A stretch of 64,000 nt of DNA from Diplosphaera chodatii. Lineage: Eukaryota; Chlorophyta; Trebouxiophyceae; Prasiolales; Stichococcaceae. A program made the translations under genes and the position numbers. Positions 12,906 through 24,561 of this stretch are shown here, one piece after another (the first letter of the stretch is position 1; each line of letters begins with the position of its first letter). The notes under the pieces were generated by a model. The model saw nothing but the letters and a program-made list of their open reading frames with translations. It was not told the origin of the DNA and made no database searches. Location of the stretch: positions 2,666,001-2,730,000 of the forward strand of contig JAALGY010000023.1 in the NCBI GenBank assembly GCA_032358165.1, given 5' to 3'.

Positions 12906-14863
12906 ATGGCACTGGCGTTGTACGGCGCGCCCTGCCACCAGCGAGCCAGCGACCATTGCACGACGTCAGCCTCTGCAGACCGTCCAGCACAGATACGGCC
13001 AGAGCCACCGCGACGACATGTGCACCAGCCTCTCAGGTTGCGCAGAGCGTCAGCCTCAACTGCACCCTGACATGAGCGGCTGTCACCAACGCTCAGCTTA
13101 TGCCAAATGATCAGCCTACAGATGCAAGACTCCTGCTTGATCGATTCAGTGCACTGCTGCTGCAGGCGGGGCGTCACACACATGCGGCGGCAGCAGGCCC
13201 TGGAGCGGCTACGCACCTGCGACTCGGCGGCAGGCGCGCTGAGTTCCTTCGATCAGCCGGAGCCGGATCCCAGCCCCAGCCCGCCGCAGGAGCACGTGCA
13301 GGTGTTCCCGCGTGTGAAGGAGCGGGATCCCTTCAAGTGAGCTGCTGAATTGGGACCTGCACAGCTTCAGCGCACATGCTTGCAGCAGCACGCCATGCCG
13401 TTGGGTTGATGTCCTCCACACCCAGTTGACACCAAACACCGTGTTCGCTGTGTTGTCATGCATACTATATGCTGTCTGCCAGGCGGCTTGGAATCCCGAC
13501 GGATGCCTCCTTTGAGGAGGTGCAGGATGCGCGGAACTTCTTGTATGAGGTGAGCATGCTGCTGATGTCAATAGGAAATGCATTGTGAGACATGGCGCAT
13601 GCGATGCCGCCACTGCCTGGCGCAGTGTGGACTGCATCGGCACGTAGCCCTGACGTGCGGTGTTTGTGCTGTGTGCAGCAATACAAGGCGCATGAGCGCA
13701 GCAGGGAGTCCATCGAGCTGGCGTTCGACAGCATCCTGCAGAAGAAGTACAAGCTGCGGCACAAGTACGGCTTCAGACCGCCTGCGACCGGGCGCAAAAC
13801 AGATCTTGCAGCCGATGAGGAGGTGCTGCACCCAGTACATAGGCCCTTGGTACCTCAATCCCTTCGCAAACCGTGGACAGCTTGCAGCTGCGGCGTTCCC
13901 TGCACAGTCGAGCTTGCTGGAGGACCTTGCTGTGAAGAGATCAGGAGACAGGATGCAGTCGGGTGGCAGTAGTGCACATGCTTGACGTACCGCTTCCTGG
14001 TTGCAGCGGCTCAACATCATTCAGCGGGTGAGGGAGGCTCTGGAGCCGTCAGTGCCAGGGACCACCATCGTCAACGATGGTTCCATCTTCCTCGTGCTTG
14101 CCGTTTGGTGAGCCAAAGCGTTTTCGTATGTTTAGAGCTGCACAGTGTGGAGTGCTGTGATGCTATGGACGGTGAAGGCTGCCCAGCAGCTGCGTGGCAT
14201 GGCTGGGCACTGTTCGTGGCCACCCACAGCCCTGCCAAAAGTTGGCACGCCCTTGTGCAACAGGTCGGCGTGGATGTCAGCAGCGTACGACCCGACGCTG
14301 CCGCTGGGCGCCGCCATCACCTTCTGCGTGTACCGGCTGTTCGCCAAGCGCAAGGCGCGCGCGCCGGATGGGCCCTACTGGGGCAACTCCCCCGTGTGGG
14401 GCGCGCTGGGCACCACCCTGCTGGGCCTGCTGGCCGGCGGCGTGGTGAGTCCTCCTGCTGCTCTTGTTCAGAATGATGCTGCTACCAACGATGCTAGGCA
14501 GCCCTGGGCTGGTCATTCGCACCTGGCCTCATCAAGGCTGCCTTCCGCTTTGCACCATAGTGTTGCTTGACAGTCTTCTAGCACACTCGTCGTTCAAACC
14601 CATTACTGCCTTTGCAAGGGTTGACGAGTCGCATTGAGGAAGGCAACCCTGAAAGGGGCCGTCGCCTGTGTTGGTGCTGGCTGGTAGGGCTGGTGCTCAC
14701 TGAGATTGCTGACGGATGGTATGACGTGCGTGTGTTGCACTGTCTGCAGGTCAGCTGGCTGATGGTGCAGTTCCTGCCGCTGCCAGCCAGCCTTCGGCCC
14801 GAGGCAGTGGGCATCTTTGTCATCAACATCGTGCTGGGCGTGGTGTGCATCTTCCTCAAGTAG
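12906..14863 (+). CDS. CPP1: Chaperone-like protein of protochlorophyllide oxidoreductase (CPP1/CDF1, DUF3353)
   Basis: CPP1 is a plastid membrane J-like protein that stabilises light-dependent protochlorophyllide oxidoreductase. The first exon (ATG 12906) is Arg/Ser/Ala-rich, as expected for a transit peptide. Then come VFPRVKERDPFK, RLGIPTDASFEEVQDARNF (acceptor near 13483), QYKAHERSRESIELAFDSIL and KYKLRHKYGFRPPATGRK, the diagnostic J-like block, which lacks the HPD tripeptide of true J proteins. A linker exon has RLNIIQRVREALEPSVPG (near 14010). The C-terminal half carries three or four hydrophobic helices: SIFLVLAVW, LPLGAAITFCVYRLFAKRK, VWGALGTTLLGLLAGGV and the last exon ending VLGVVCIFLK at 14863. 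Splice phases join cleanly. The match to the plant family is close and the call is strong. Confidence 0.92.
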
Positions 14864-15422
14864 AGGGTGAAGCACCGCAGCGGGCGGCGCGACACTTCTG
14901 GCGGGCAGCTCGCTGGCGCTGTGCCCAGAAACTATATGTACATGCAGCCATGCGGCGCTTGTCAGCCTCCTGCGCCAGATTTGCAGCCTCAGAGCAGGCA
15001 CATCGGCAGCTCTACGCGTGCTTTTGGCGCCTGATTTGTCGCATTCGAGCCACATCTAGCTTGCGGACACCATTGGACCTGAACTGCCCCAGCGTTGGCG
15101 CAGTGCGAGGTTCAGGCTGCAATGCGAAGCATATGTGATCCCGCTCATCAACCACGCAGTTGGCTAGATGCACAGCAAAGTTGTCCTCCCAGCTTGCGGC
15201 ACCCTACAGCAACTCTGCCAACGGCCTACTGACAAGCGCACTGTGCTGCAATCCCAGCCAACATGGCAACAGAAACAGTGTCCGGCAACACCAAATAGTA
15301 GTGCGCCAAAGAGCAAAGAGCAAACCACATACAGAATTTTGCTGAACATTCCCCAACCCCTCATCGTTGCCAACCGTCAAAATTCACCCCCAGAGATTTG
15401 TGCAGTGCCAGCATCCCGTCAT
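14864..15422. other. Convergent intergenic gap (CPP1 / NAMPT 3' ends)
   Basis: The 559 bases between two convergent stop codons should hold both 3' UTRs. I found no supported gene or repeat. Confidence 0.4.
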
Positions 15423-18400
15423 TTACAGCCCCCGCGCCGCGCGCACTGCTGCAATCTTCTCCTTCAGCGGCTGGCTGATCACGTCTGTAGTCCTTGGCAG
15501 CGCGGCCCACTGTGACGCCACACGTGCACGCACGCTGCTGAAGTCGGGGTCCCAGGCACCCTGCGATGCAGACTCCACCCTCTGCAAAGGGCCGGCGCCC
15601 TGGCGGGATTGGCCAGCAACACTGGGACTGGCAACTAGGTCTACTGCGTGCTCGCGGCTCTTGAAACCGCACCTGCACAGGGCGCATGTCGTAGACCGTG
15701 CGCAGCAGGTTGTCCTCGGCACCGACGTCCCCTGACTCCGCAGGAAAAACGGTTGGGACGCCGTTGACACGCTTCACCGCCAAGATGCCCGGCAGGGACT
15801 GCAGCCCATGCAACATGAAGTTACTGAGCTGATCCGGCAAGTTACGAAGATACAGTACGAACAGTCAGCTGTAGCCACAGATGGACAGTGTTGGCAGGAC
15901 AGCATGGCGTAAGTGACAGACAGTCGGGAGTTGTGGTAACAGAGACCATCATCGGCGTGTCTGCAATTGCGCACCGTCTTTGCAGCATCCGACTTGGGCA
16001 TCTTGGCGATGTCGCGCTGGCTGCCGTCGGCATACACGATGTGGCACAGCTTGGTGGCGAACTGCATGGTGTCGCGATTTACGCGCTGCAGCAGGCCGCC
16101 GCCCATGCCATATGCCACAGCCTGCATGCGGCGCCTCAAAGTTGCTTGCTTAATAGCTGCAGCTGTCTGAGGCACCCATGTCAACGACCGCGATAACTCC
16201 GCGCAGAAAGCATCGGTGAAACTAACACGCCACTGGATAACAAGGGGACAGCACTGTTGCACCTCAGAACGCACACCTCAGCACTGTAGCCCGCCTCGGT
16301 CACGGCATCCATGATCTTCCGAAGCGTGGTGATGTTGATGCCGTCGCCCTGGATGACACCGCAGCCCCGCGGCTTCTTGAAGCCCTTGCTGTTCACAACG
16401 CACCCAAACACCTACACACGGGTGACGACCTTGCAGGTCAGCAATGACACAGGCTCGCACTTGGCAGCTTGTGATAGTCAGACAATCCTGTCTGCAGTGT
16501 CAGCTGTGAACCATTCGAAGTGCGGCAGTGGAACATCAGCAGGTATGCGGTCACCTTCTCAGCTGCACGCAATGCCATTAGAACAGCCTCTACAGGGTCT
16601 CCAGAGTCTGGTCGCAGCACCATGTAGCCACCTGCGCCCACCTGCAGTGCATTCAATGGACAAGCTCGCAAGGATATGCAAGGCCCTGAACACTCAGCAC
16701 AGCTGCTGTTGCATAGTTGCACGATCAGCAGCAGACGGACCTTCTTGGACGCGATGGATGGCAGCACATCATCTAAAGCCTGCAGTGCATAGCCATGCAG
16801 TCTATTGACCCAGACGATTGACACACGCAGCGTCATGCACCCTCCACGTTGAGTCCTATGCAACCCATAGCGATGATTGGAGCCTGGCATGCATCAGCGA
16901 CCTCACCGCTGCATAGTCGTAGCTGTCCATGACCACCGAGAACAGGCCACTGCCATAGTGCTGAATCATGTTCTCAATTGCCTCGCGCTCTGATGGCCAA
17001 GCCGTCATGACACTGTGCTCTGTCGCTGGAATGCTGCTGGCCACTGGTTCGCCACCGTTGAGCTCGAACTGCGCACGACGGCACATCCGATGTAACGAAC
17101 TGCAGGCTCCTCATGGATGCAACAGATGCCATGAGGATCCAAATTGACTGGACCGTCTGCTGGGCATTGCAGGTCATGTTGTTGTCATTGCGGACACATC
17201 CCAGCTGCTGACCTGAGCGTAGTAGGCTGCGGCCATGGTGTCTGTGCCGTCAAAGTTCAGCAGGTGTGCGCAGCCGCCGATGATGCTCTGCTCCACGCAC
17301 GTGCAGCCGCGGAAGCCGAAGTCGTGCAGCCGGCTGCCCAGTAGCGGCGACGCCGTCCCCTGCACGAAAAATGTGTTATGAAGCATCCAAGGATGTGCTG
17401 CCCCGAGGCGTTTTGAATCAGGAGTGACTGCCAAAGGCCTGGTGCCAAGGGCTGGGGTGCAGGCACCTCATCAACGCTGTGCTCGAAGCCGGCCTCGATG
17501 ATGTCCTTTGCCCGCCGGCTGAGAGTGGCCACAGTGGTCGGGTACCTGTCCAAGTGCACGTCACCTCTTGGTCCCTGTGGCCCCCTTTTCCAAAGGCGTA
17601 CGGTGCGTTGTCAGAAGTCAGCAGCCAACTTTAGCTGCAACATATCTCTAGATGATCGGAAAGGTGACATGCGCACCACACGTGTGTCAGCAGGGTCTCC
17701 AGGAATGTGCACAGGGTGGCGTACTCACGCTCCGCCGTGATCTGCATGCCATTGGCCAGTAGGATGAGGACCGCAAAGCAAGCATATTGCAAACACACAG
17801 CTCCGTCTTGGGTGATAGACCTCGCGACATGCCTGGAAGACGGGCACATGAACATGACAGCAGGTGCCCTCAGGCAGTGCTTCCAGCCTTATGGGAAAGT
17901 GGCCTGCAGACCGAAAACACATTCTTCCTAGACTGCAGACGATACGACACACAGCAAGGGGCGTGCCCCGGCAACACGGTGTCTTGGTGACGCCTTGCGC
18001 ACACTAGCAGCGGCTGATCTCCTTAGGCAGCCGTGCCAGACCCTGGCGCTCTGACCCACCATCATTGTCGCGCACAAAGCGCTCGAACACCTCTCTGGGA
18101 AACGGGAACTCATCGTTCGCTGGCGCGAGGTGCGTCCTGCAGTCATTGCGCAGCAACATTTTGCCACGATCAGTGGCAATGCCGGAGCAGCTGACAACCC
18201 AGCAACACTCACTTGTGAAACTTGGCCGCCTTCTCAATGTCCTCCATTGTCCATCGCCTGCTGACATAGTTCTCGACCAAGTACCGGATGCCATAGAAAA
18301 CCAGGCGCGTGTCCTCCCTGTCTTTGTCATACCCACTGCGGAACTCCCCATACTGCATGGCACCGGCATGCACACGACTGCCAGCATATGGCCATCATCT

Positions 18401-18563
18401 GCCAAGGGATCGGACAGCGCATCCAGCAGGAAGTTTACCCACTGTATGTACTGCGCACCGCCACCATCTTCGTGGTGCCTGGGTACTGCAGGTAGTGCGA
18501 AGCCTTGTAGGAGTCGGACATGAGCGAGATCGGCACGCTGGCCGGGCCCCAGCCATTTTGCAT
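15423..18563 (-). CDS. NAMPT: Nicotinamide phosphoribosyltransferase
   Basis: NAMPT makes nicotinamide mononucleotide from nicotinamide and PRPP, the first step of the two-step NAD salvage route. Exons follow the family order: SLMSDSYKASHYLQYPGTTK (near 18520), QYGEFRSGYDKDREDTRLVF and GIRYLVENYVSRRW (near 18290), HLAPANDEFPFPREVF, GHFPIRLEALPEG (near 17890), YATLCTFLETLLTHVW, YPTTVATLSRRAKDIIEAGF, SRLHDFGFRGCTCVEQSIIG (near 17320), PATEHSVMTAWPSEREAIEN (near 17020), VVMDSYDYAAV, YMVLRPDSGDPVEAVLMAL (near 16600), GFKKPRGCGVIQGDGINITT (near 16360), YGMGGGLLQRVNRDTMQFAT and ESGDVGAEDNLLRTVYDMRP (near 15700). The catalytic His (ATEHS) and the substrate-binding HDFGFRG and RPDSGDP motifs are intact. 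The stop is at 15423 and the ATG at 18563 is the first in frame. No targeting peptide is obvious. Confidence 0.93.
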
Positions 18564-18934
18564 GGCTGTCGGCCGCTGCAGGCGGCTGCCTCCAGTCCTT
18601 TTACACAGACGAGGAAGCCGTCGTGAGGAGGTGCACTTGCCAAAGGGGAGGAGCTGCCGTGCGGTGCACACTCCTCCTGTCAAGCTGGTGTCCAGGGCCA
18701 GTCTGGTGTTCGACGCAGTCAGATGACCTGTGCAGTATGATCCGGCCGTGGTGACCGACGTCTGTAAGCCTCTGCTTCCTGCAAATGCCTGCAGTGCGGT
18801 CCCTAATGTGCTGGTGCGCAAGTGATCCAGGTGCTTGTTTGAACCAATGAAGCCCTGCACACGCAGATCGACGCTGCGGGGTCGCAGTCGAAGACTGAAA
18901 CTTTGCAAAGAACAAACAGATTTGCAAGTTTGCG
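18564..18934. promoter_or_regulatory. Shared divergent promoter region of NAMPT and MMADHC
   Basis: The starts diverge across 371 bases without an intervening gene, so both promoters probably share this interval. No specific element is recognised. Confidence 0.35.
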
Positions 18935-20304
18935 ATGGCGCTCTCGTCACTGCAAGCTGTTGCCCGTACAACATCTCACCTGGTACTGTCCTTGGGAGGC
19001 ATCATGCCTGCAGTGCATTCTCAGTTTTGCGAATGCATCACTGCACGTCTACAGGGACATGAACAAAAGCTGTGGGTGCTTGTAAAGGTTAGCCCTGGCT
19101 GCCTTCCTATACTTTTCGTAGACTCTGTTTTGTGGCCTGCTGACGCGGCATTGCAGAGGCACAAGCCCTTGTGTTACAGCAGCCCCGGTATGGCACCGTT
19201 GAGCACGGTAGGCACGGAATGGGGACTGGAGTATACAATAGTAGGTGTGTACACATTAGGCATGTTGCTTCATGCTGTTTGCTGCACTCAGCATGCAAGT
19301 GACATCTGCCGCTCCTGCATCATCTGTTCAATCTCACTGCCCGCAGAATGCCCCAAGAAGCACCACCGAGAAGTCGTGGCAGTGTTTCCGGGCCTGGATC
19401 CACAAGGTAGCGTGCGCGCCACCTGCTGCATGGGCAGCTGCTGCTTCGCATTGGCGCAACACCTGCTGATACGACCCATTGATTAGTCCTCGATGATGCG
19501 CAGGGCTGTTTGTGATACCCACCTGCCAGCGTTCTGATATCGACCTTGTGCGCTTCGGAGAGGTGATTGAGCAGGAGAAGGATCGGCTGTTGGAACGGGT
19601 ACGCATCGGATGCCACCTGCGTACATCATGGCCGCCATGTTTGACGCTACGGCCACCAGCCAGTACACTGAAGGACATGTTCCTGTTACGTGCGGCCATG
19701 CACGGATTGGTAACGGTTGAGCGAGGCTGACGCAAGCGCCTTTGTCCGTTGCAGTTTTGCGAGTTTGCGAAGGCGGCATGTGACATGCTTGCAGCCCAGG
19801 GCTACTGGGCAGACTACATCGACCCCTGCTCGGGCCTCCCGGTGAGCATCTGCATGCAAACCCTTGAGTGCAGCAGCAATCGTTTCAATTTTGCGCCATC
19901 AAATAGAGTCCAGGCATGCCTGCTGGTGCGAAGGCAATGAGTGCCTCCCATCTGACACTCTAATTCATTCTGCAGATGGTGCACAAGGAGTCGACGGTGC
20001 CCTATGGCGAGGTCGAGGGCTTCAGCACGCTACTGGGCTACAAGACATCGAACGCTGGCTGCTGCAAGGTATGCAGCACATCATACATGCATGCGCGCCA
20101 AGCTTCTCTGAGGCTATGGCATGCTCGCCGATCAGTGCCTTCGGATACTCGCAGATTCTGCTGCATCCGAAGTGGGGCTCCTACATATACCCAGCCAGTA
20201 TATTTGCAAAGGCTCCGGCAGAGACCATCCAGGCAGCACTCACAGCGGCGTCAGACGCCATGGCAGCACAGGAGCAATCACACAGAGAACCCGCGACAGC
20301 TTGA
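18935..20304 (+). CDS. MMADHC: Cobalamin trafficking protein CblD (MMADHC) homologue
   Basis: MMADHC directs cobalamin, together with MMACHC, to methionine synthase or methylmalonyl-CoA mutase. The ATG at 18935 starts with MALSSLQAVARTTSHLVL, a positively charged amphipathic stretch that fits a mitochondrial leader. Later exons carry CPKKHHREVVAVFPGLDPQ (near 19350), DIDLVRFGEVIEQEKDRLLE (near 19535), FCEFAKAACDMLAAQGYWAD with YIDPCSGLP (near 19760), MVHKESTVPYGEVEGFSTL, NAGCCK (near 20060) and ILLHPKWGSYIYPASIFAK (near 20155). GYWADYIDPCSGL and the GCCK...HP.WG..IYP.SIF run are diagnostic of the C-terminal nitroreductase-like fold. The polar tail ends at 20304. The N-terminal exon joins between 19090 and 19345 are uncertain. 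Confidence 0.88.
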
Positions 20305-20399
20305 CAGAGCAAGCTTCACTGTGGCCCATGCAAGGGATACCTTGTGAGTTCAGGCTCATATGTTCTGACATGAATAGGTAAAATATCCGGTGTCGGAGA

Positions 20400-20710
20400 C
20401 GTGCTCTAAGCGAAGTGCACACCGATGGCAAACTGTACCACCTGTCTGCACAGTGCAGCTGGCGCCAGCTGGATCCCACGCACATCTTGCAGTGCCAGGT
20501 ATTCAATGACCGTGTGCAGTTCTGATCAGACCCCAGCGTACGGCAGTCCAATTGCGCTGCATTGTTCAGCGCCTTCAAGAGCCTCTGCATTTGGACAGTA
20601 CCACCGAAGTCAAGCTCAACCCACTGCAGGAAAATCTCCGGCGCATGCTTGGGGTCACCTCACTTCGCTTCCCTGCTGAACGTTGCTTGCACACGCTTGC
20701 GAGCTCGTGA
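20400..20710 (+). CDS. Unassigned two-exon coding fragment upstream of the methyltransferase
   Basis: Two stretches look coding and join in phase 0 across a 71-base GT-AG intron (20499-20569). The first reads EVHTDGKLYHLSAQCSWRQL and ends ILQCQ at 20498. The second reads RLQEPLHLDSTTEVKLNPLQ then ENLRRMLGVTSLRFPAERC and stops at 20710. I do not recognise the family. No ATG is clear: a stop lies in frame near 20385, so the start may be in an earlier exon or this may be the 3' end of a longer gene. The stop is only 47 bases before the methyltransferase ATG on the same strand. It could instead be chance coding-like sequence. Confidence 0.35.
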
Positions 20711-20757
20711 CAGTTGGCCACACAGTGTCGAGTTCGGCCGGACTGCAGTCAGACAGC

Positions 20758-22775
20758 ATGCAGCAGGGCCTCGTCACATCCCGCCGCGGCCTGGCGATTG
20801 AGCTTGCGGCAGCAGCCCTAGTCCTGCGTTACGGTGCTAAGCTGGTCGCAAAATGGCTCAATGGGAAGCAATATGAGGGACTAGACGGTGACTTGGGTTC
20901 TATATCTGCCCTATATGTCCACAGGCCACTGCCGTGTGCCCATGCCCTACCCGCATGTACAGAGTGCGCAGAGGTGCGCAGCGTCCCTGTTGGTGTGCCT
21001 GCAGGTATAGTGAGCTTTTCCTCCCGCATCATCGCCGCCTGGCGGGCACTTGAGACGGAGGGAGATGGCGCCCTGTTCTGTGACCCGCTCGCTGAAGCGT
21101 TGGCAGGCAATCGGGCCATGCAGCGGGCGCGTCAGCGTGTGAAGGTTAGTGCCATCATCATGAGCAGTATCGCACACGTGAGCACTCCGTGCATCGTCAC
21201 TATCAGCGTTTCTTGGCTCGGTGACTGCTGGCCAGCAGGACTCGGGGTTTCAGGGAATCGTTGATGCGGATTTGGCTGTTTGCCTGAAGCCGATACCTTT
21301 ATGTTAGCACGTCTGCAGGAGCAAGGCAGCGTGTTGCCAGCAGAGCTGCAAGCAGCGACCGGCCGCACATACGAGGTCGGCCGCGTCGCGATCCGCACGC
21401 TGTGGTTCGACACCCAGCTGCTGGCGGCGCTGGAGCCGGCCCGGCAGCCGCAGCCGCTGCTGGTGGAGCTGCATCCCGGGGGGAGCGCCGTCAGCAGCAA
21501 TGGTCACAGCGGTGCCGTGCAGCTGCAGCTGAAAGCCAATGCCACGCCTCGGCAGGTGGTGATGCTGGGGGCGGGCATGGACACCCGCGCCTGGCGGCTG
21601 CAGCTACCTCCAGGTGCGTGTGGGGGCGGCCACTGAGAGCCAACACGACCGTGCAATCAACAGCCGCTGCCATCAGGCAGCCAAGCTGTGCCTGCGTATA
21701 AATTCGCACCTGGCTCGCAGCCGCACCTGGCCACACCTCGGTGACCGCATGCACTTGCGTAGGCGTGGCATGGTTTGAGGTGGACCGTGCTGACGTGCTG
21801 GCTGCCAAGCGCACAGCCATGACCTCAGCGGGCGCCAGCTTTGCCGCCAGCATAGGTGAGTTGTATGCAGCTACAGAGTATCGGTGAGACGGCACCCTGT
21901 TGCATAGGGTGTACGCAGCCCAATCAAGCATAGTCACGCTCCTCTGCGCGCTGTGCAGGTGATGCGGGTGTCAGGCACCCACTGAAGGCAGCGAGCTATG
22001 CCAGCCTCGCAGCTGACTTGCGGGAACCAGGCTGGACCAGAGGACTCGAGCTGCACGGCTTTGACCCCTTGACACCCACTGTGTGGCTCGCAGAAGTAAG
22101 TTGCGCATGGCAGGAATGCAGTCACTGACATTGGAACGGTCGCCTACACTGCAGCCATGCATGCGTAGGCTGTATCAAACCCCAGGCATCGAGTGTAAAT
22201 GATGCAACCCTTGCGCTGCATCAAGGGACTGCTCATGTACCTCGAGCGGGAGGCAAACCATGCCATGTTGCGAGAGCTTGCAGGTGATCCATTGTGTGCC
22301 CTGTACATGCCTTTCAGCACATTGTAGCGAGCTTGCTTTCACGCTCATGCTGCAGGCACTCTGCTGGGAGTGACGTTTACCGATGGCTTCTGGTTGCAGA
22401 TGCTTCAGCGCCAGGCAGCGTTCTGCTTGCGCTGAGTGTCACAGAAGCAGTAATCAGCAACATCAAGGCCAAGCAGTCAAAGGGCGGCCTTATCAACCAC
22501 TTCGTGTGGGGCTGCCCGCCAGACCCTCGGGAGGTACACTAGTCGCTTTTATACAAGGCGCCACTCTGCATGCAGTGTCATACAAGACTTACCTGACACA
22601 ATTGCTCCGCGCCATGCAGGAGTTCCGAGGGCTGGGCTGGGATGTTCAGGCGCTGGAGACACGAGCGCAGATGGTGAAGGATTTCGGCATTGATCGGCGA
22701 GTTGTTGGTGACTTCAGCACACCATCAGATGACTACAAGTCATTATTCATTGTGGCAACACCATCTCGCAAATGA
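20758..22775 (+). CDS. SAM-dependent methyltransferase, leucine carboxyl methyltransferase-like (TIGR00027 type)
   Basis: This family transfers a methyl group from S-adenosylmethionine; the substrates of the TIGR00027 branch are mostly unknown. The N-terminus (ATG 20758) holds one hydrophobic helix (GLAIELAAAALVLRYG), suggesting a membrane anchor. The catalytic domain starts SFSSRIIAAWRALETEGD with ALFCDPLAEALAG (near 21080). It continues with RTYEVGRVAIRTLWFDTQLL (near 21380), the SAM-binding VVMLGAGMDTRAWRLQLPP (near 21565), VAWFEVDRADVLAAKR (near 21770), GLLMYLEREANHAMLREL (near 22230), VLLALSVTEAVISNIKAKQ (near 22430), GWDVQALETRAQMVKDFG (near 22640) and a terminal exon ending ATPSRK. A hydrophilic insert containing HPGGSAVSSNGHSG separates the motif blocks. 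GxGxDTR and the acidic E of FEVD are intact, so it is probably active. A TGTAA element lies 57 bases past the stop. Confidence 0.88.
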
Positions 22776-22831
22776 CCAGGTCTAGTGCCAGGTTTGCTGC
22801 AGATGTATTGCCTGTTTGGCAAATTCACGGG

Positions 22832-22836
22832 TGTAA
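22832..22836 (+). terminator. Putative TGTAA poly(A) signal of the methyltransferase gene
   Basis: TGTAA is the usual green-algal polyadenylation signal. This copy lies 57 bases after the stop in an otherwise empty interval. The motif is short, so chance occurrence is possible. Confidence 0.4.
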
Positions 22837-22965
22837 ATCCTAGTAGTGCAAGCGCACCATAGTATTAATTCGGACAGTGCCGGCAAGCAACAATCTAAGT
22901 AGCGTACGCAACTTCATGTATCTACCCAAAGAATTGCTCCAACTCCGTATGTCCTCAGGAGCAAC

Positions 22966-24122
22966 TCACGCGCGTTCCAGCAGGAACACATTTGACTTGT
23001 CGTCACGACCCACCCGCAGCCTGTCGTCCAGGTATGTGATGTCCAGCCAGCCAGCAGGGTTGAATATCGACAGTAACAAGTCGTAGTTCTGCTCGAACAG
23101 GTCCTGCAACTGCGTTGGCTCCTGCAAGTTGCACATCATCCCTCAGCGTCGTAATGCAGTGGACCTAGCCGATGCCCAAGCAAGTCCTACTGCTTGTGGC
23201 CCACCATCTTGTGATGATTATCAGCAGAATCAGACCATGCACGCCAAAAAGATGGAGGCCAGCTCACCAAGCTCGCCTTCTCGAATTCTATGGCCACCCG
23301 CTTCGGCCCGGCAACCTGGTAAGTGGCGTCTATTTGCAGGAAACCGCTAAGAAAGCTGAGGCCCGATACCCTAAAATCTACTCGGTTGGATGCGTGGCCT
23401 GAGGCGACATCTATGCTCTGCATGAAGTTGCCTAGTGAGATGAAATTGCGCAGCCCTAGCTTTGTTCGCCGCTTGCCCTGTGACGGCAGCAGCAAGCGAT
23501 GTCATCTGAGTGAAGCAGCCATCTGCCCATCAACTGCAACACTCAAATGTCTAGCACCCGAGTGTCTGGTCCCCGTCAGCCGTCCACAAGAGCTCACCGT
23601 GATGGCAATCGTGCTGAACAGCAGCCGCCAGTCCCCTGCAACGCGCTGCAGGTCACGGGTGATGCCATCTGTGCTGCCGTGGCCCTCCAGCTGCTGTATG
23701 AGGTCAAGGATGACCTGAAGTTGCTCTGCCTGCACTGGACCGGGCTACCGTCGATGAATGTCAGAAGTCAACGGCTAATTGGCGTGAATGCAGTGTGCGG
23801 TGTCCATCACATAGGTCACCGGCACGCCGTAGATGCCGCGTTCTAGACCCTCCAGAGCGTGGAAGAGCGTCGCCTTGATGGCCTCGGGACCGCTGACGCT
23901 GGCTGCCTGAGCTGAGGGCTCTGATGTGCACGCAGGCTGACCGGAATGTCGCTGATGACCTGTTCCACACCTTTTGCTGGGTCTGCAAGGAAGGATCGAC
24001 TGCTGGAGATGACAGTCTGATGACTTTGGCACTTGACGCTTCGTTGAGTGTTGCCGGATGGCACTGTCATGTTGAGCTCCTGTGGATGCGCAACAATGCT
24101 GTCGCTGAAACACTGCCCTCAT
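22966..24122 (-). CDS. Plastid lipid-associated protein / fibrillin (PAP family)
   Basis: Fibrillins are plastoglobule or stromal lipocalin-like proteins that bind lipids in the plastid. Exons give [20 protein letters not shown] (near 23850), [35 protein letters not shown] (near 23630), [20 protein letters not shown] with [19 protein letters not shown] (near 23430), [18 protein letters not shown], and a last exon [20 protein letters not shown] then [20 protein letters not shown] and VFLLERA before the stop at 22966. The GDWRLLFST entry block and the [13 protein letters not shown] block are the two family signatures. The start is uncertain: the ATG at 24122 begins a basic, Ser/Arg/Gln-rich leader of about 75 residues that would suit a transit peptide, but an extra exon is possible. 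Confidence 0.86.
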
Positions 24123-24561
24123 CACAGGCTCGAACAATCTCAGCGCCGATGCCCACGTCAGTCAAGCACGCAGGGCTTCTTGTCTCGTAAGTGCTGTCAC
24201 AACAGGAGAACAGGATCATACAGGCATGCAACGCCAGGCAACATGCATCCAGGAGCAGGAATGTAGGATGGCCCTGTGCTCCTGTCCACCTCAGGCGGAT
24301 CACGTCATCCGCACAGTTCAGGGCAGCAGGCAACATATGGCATCAGAAGAGACGTACAGGCACTGTAGATGGACACAACATATCTTCGGACAAGCCTGCG
24401 TGTTCGCTGTGTGAATCTGTAAGGACCGTTAGCCTGCTGTGCGCCTGCATGACTCTGGAACGATTTGAGGAGCTGGAGCTGGGGTGCAGCTAGGGTGGCC
24501 TTCGCACAAGCTCCATTTGAGCAAACCATTACCGTCTCAGCACTCAGGACGCTTCGTAGGG
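24123..24561. promoter_or_regulatory. Shared divergent promoter region of fibrillin and the CCR4-like gene
   Basis: The starts diverge across 439 bases with no other gene supported. No individual element is recognised. Confidence 0.3.

Noticed and set aside
20400..20710. Assignment of the unassigned exons to the Abitram/glycine-cleavage-H-like family
   Set aside because: A vague DGxxYxL pattern is the only match; the conserved ending of that family is missing.
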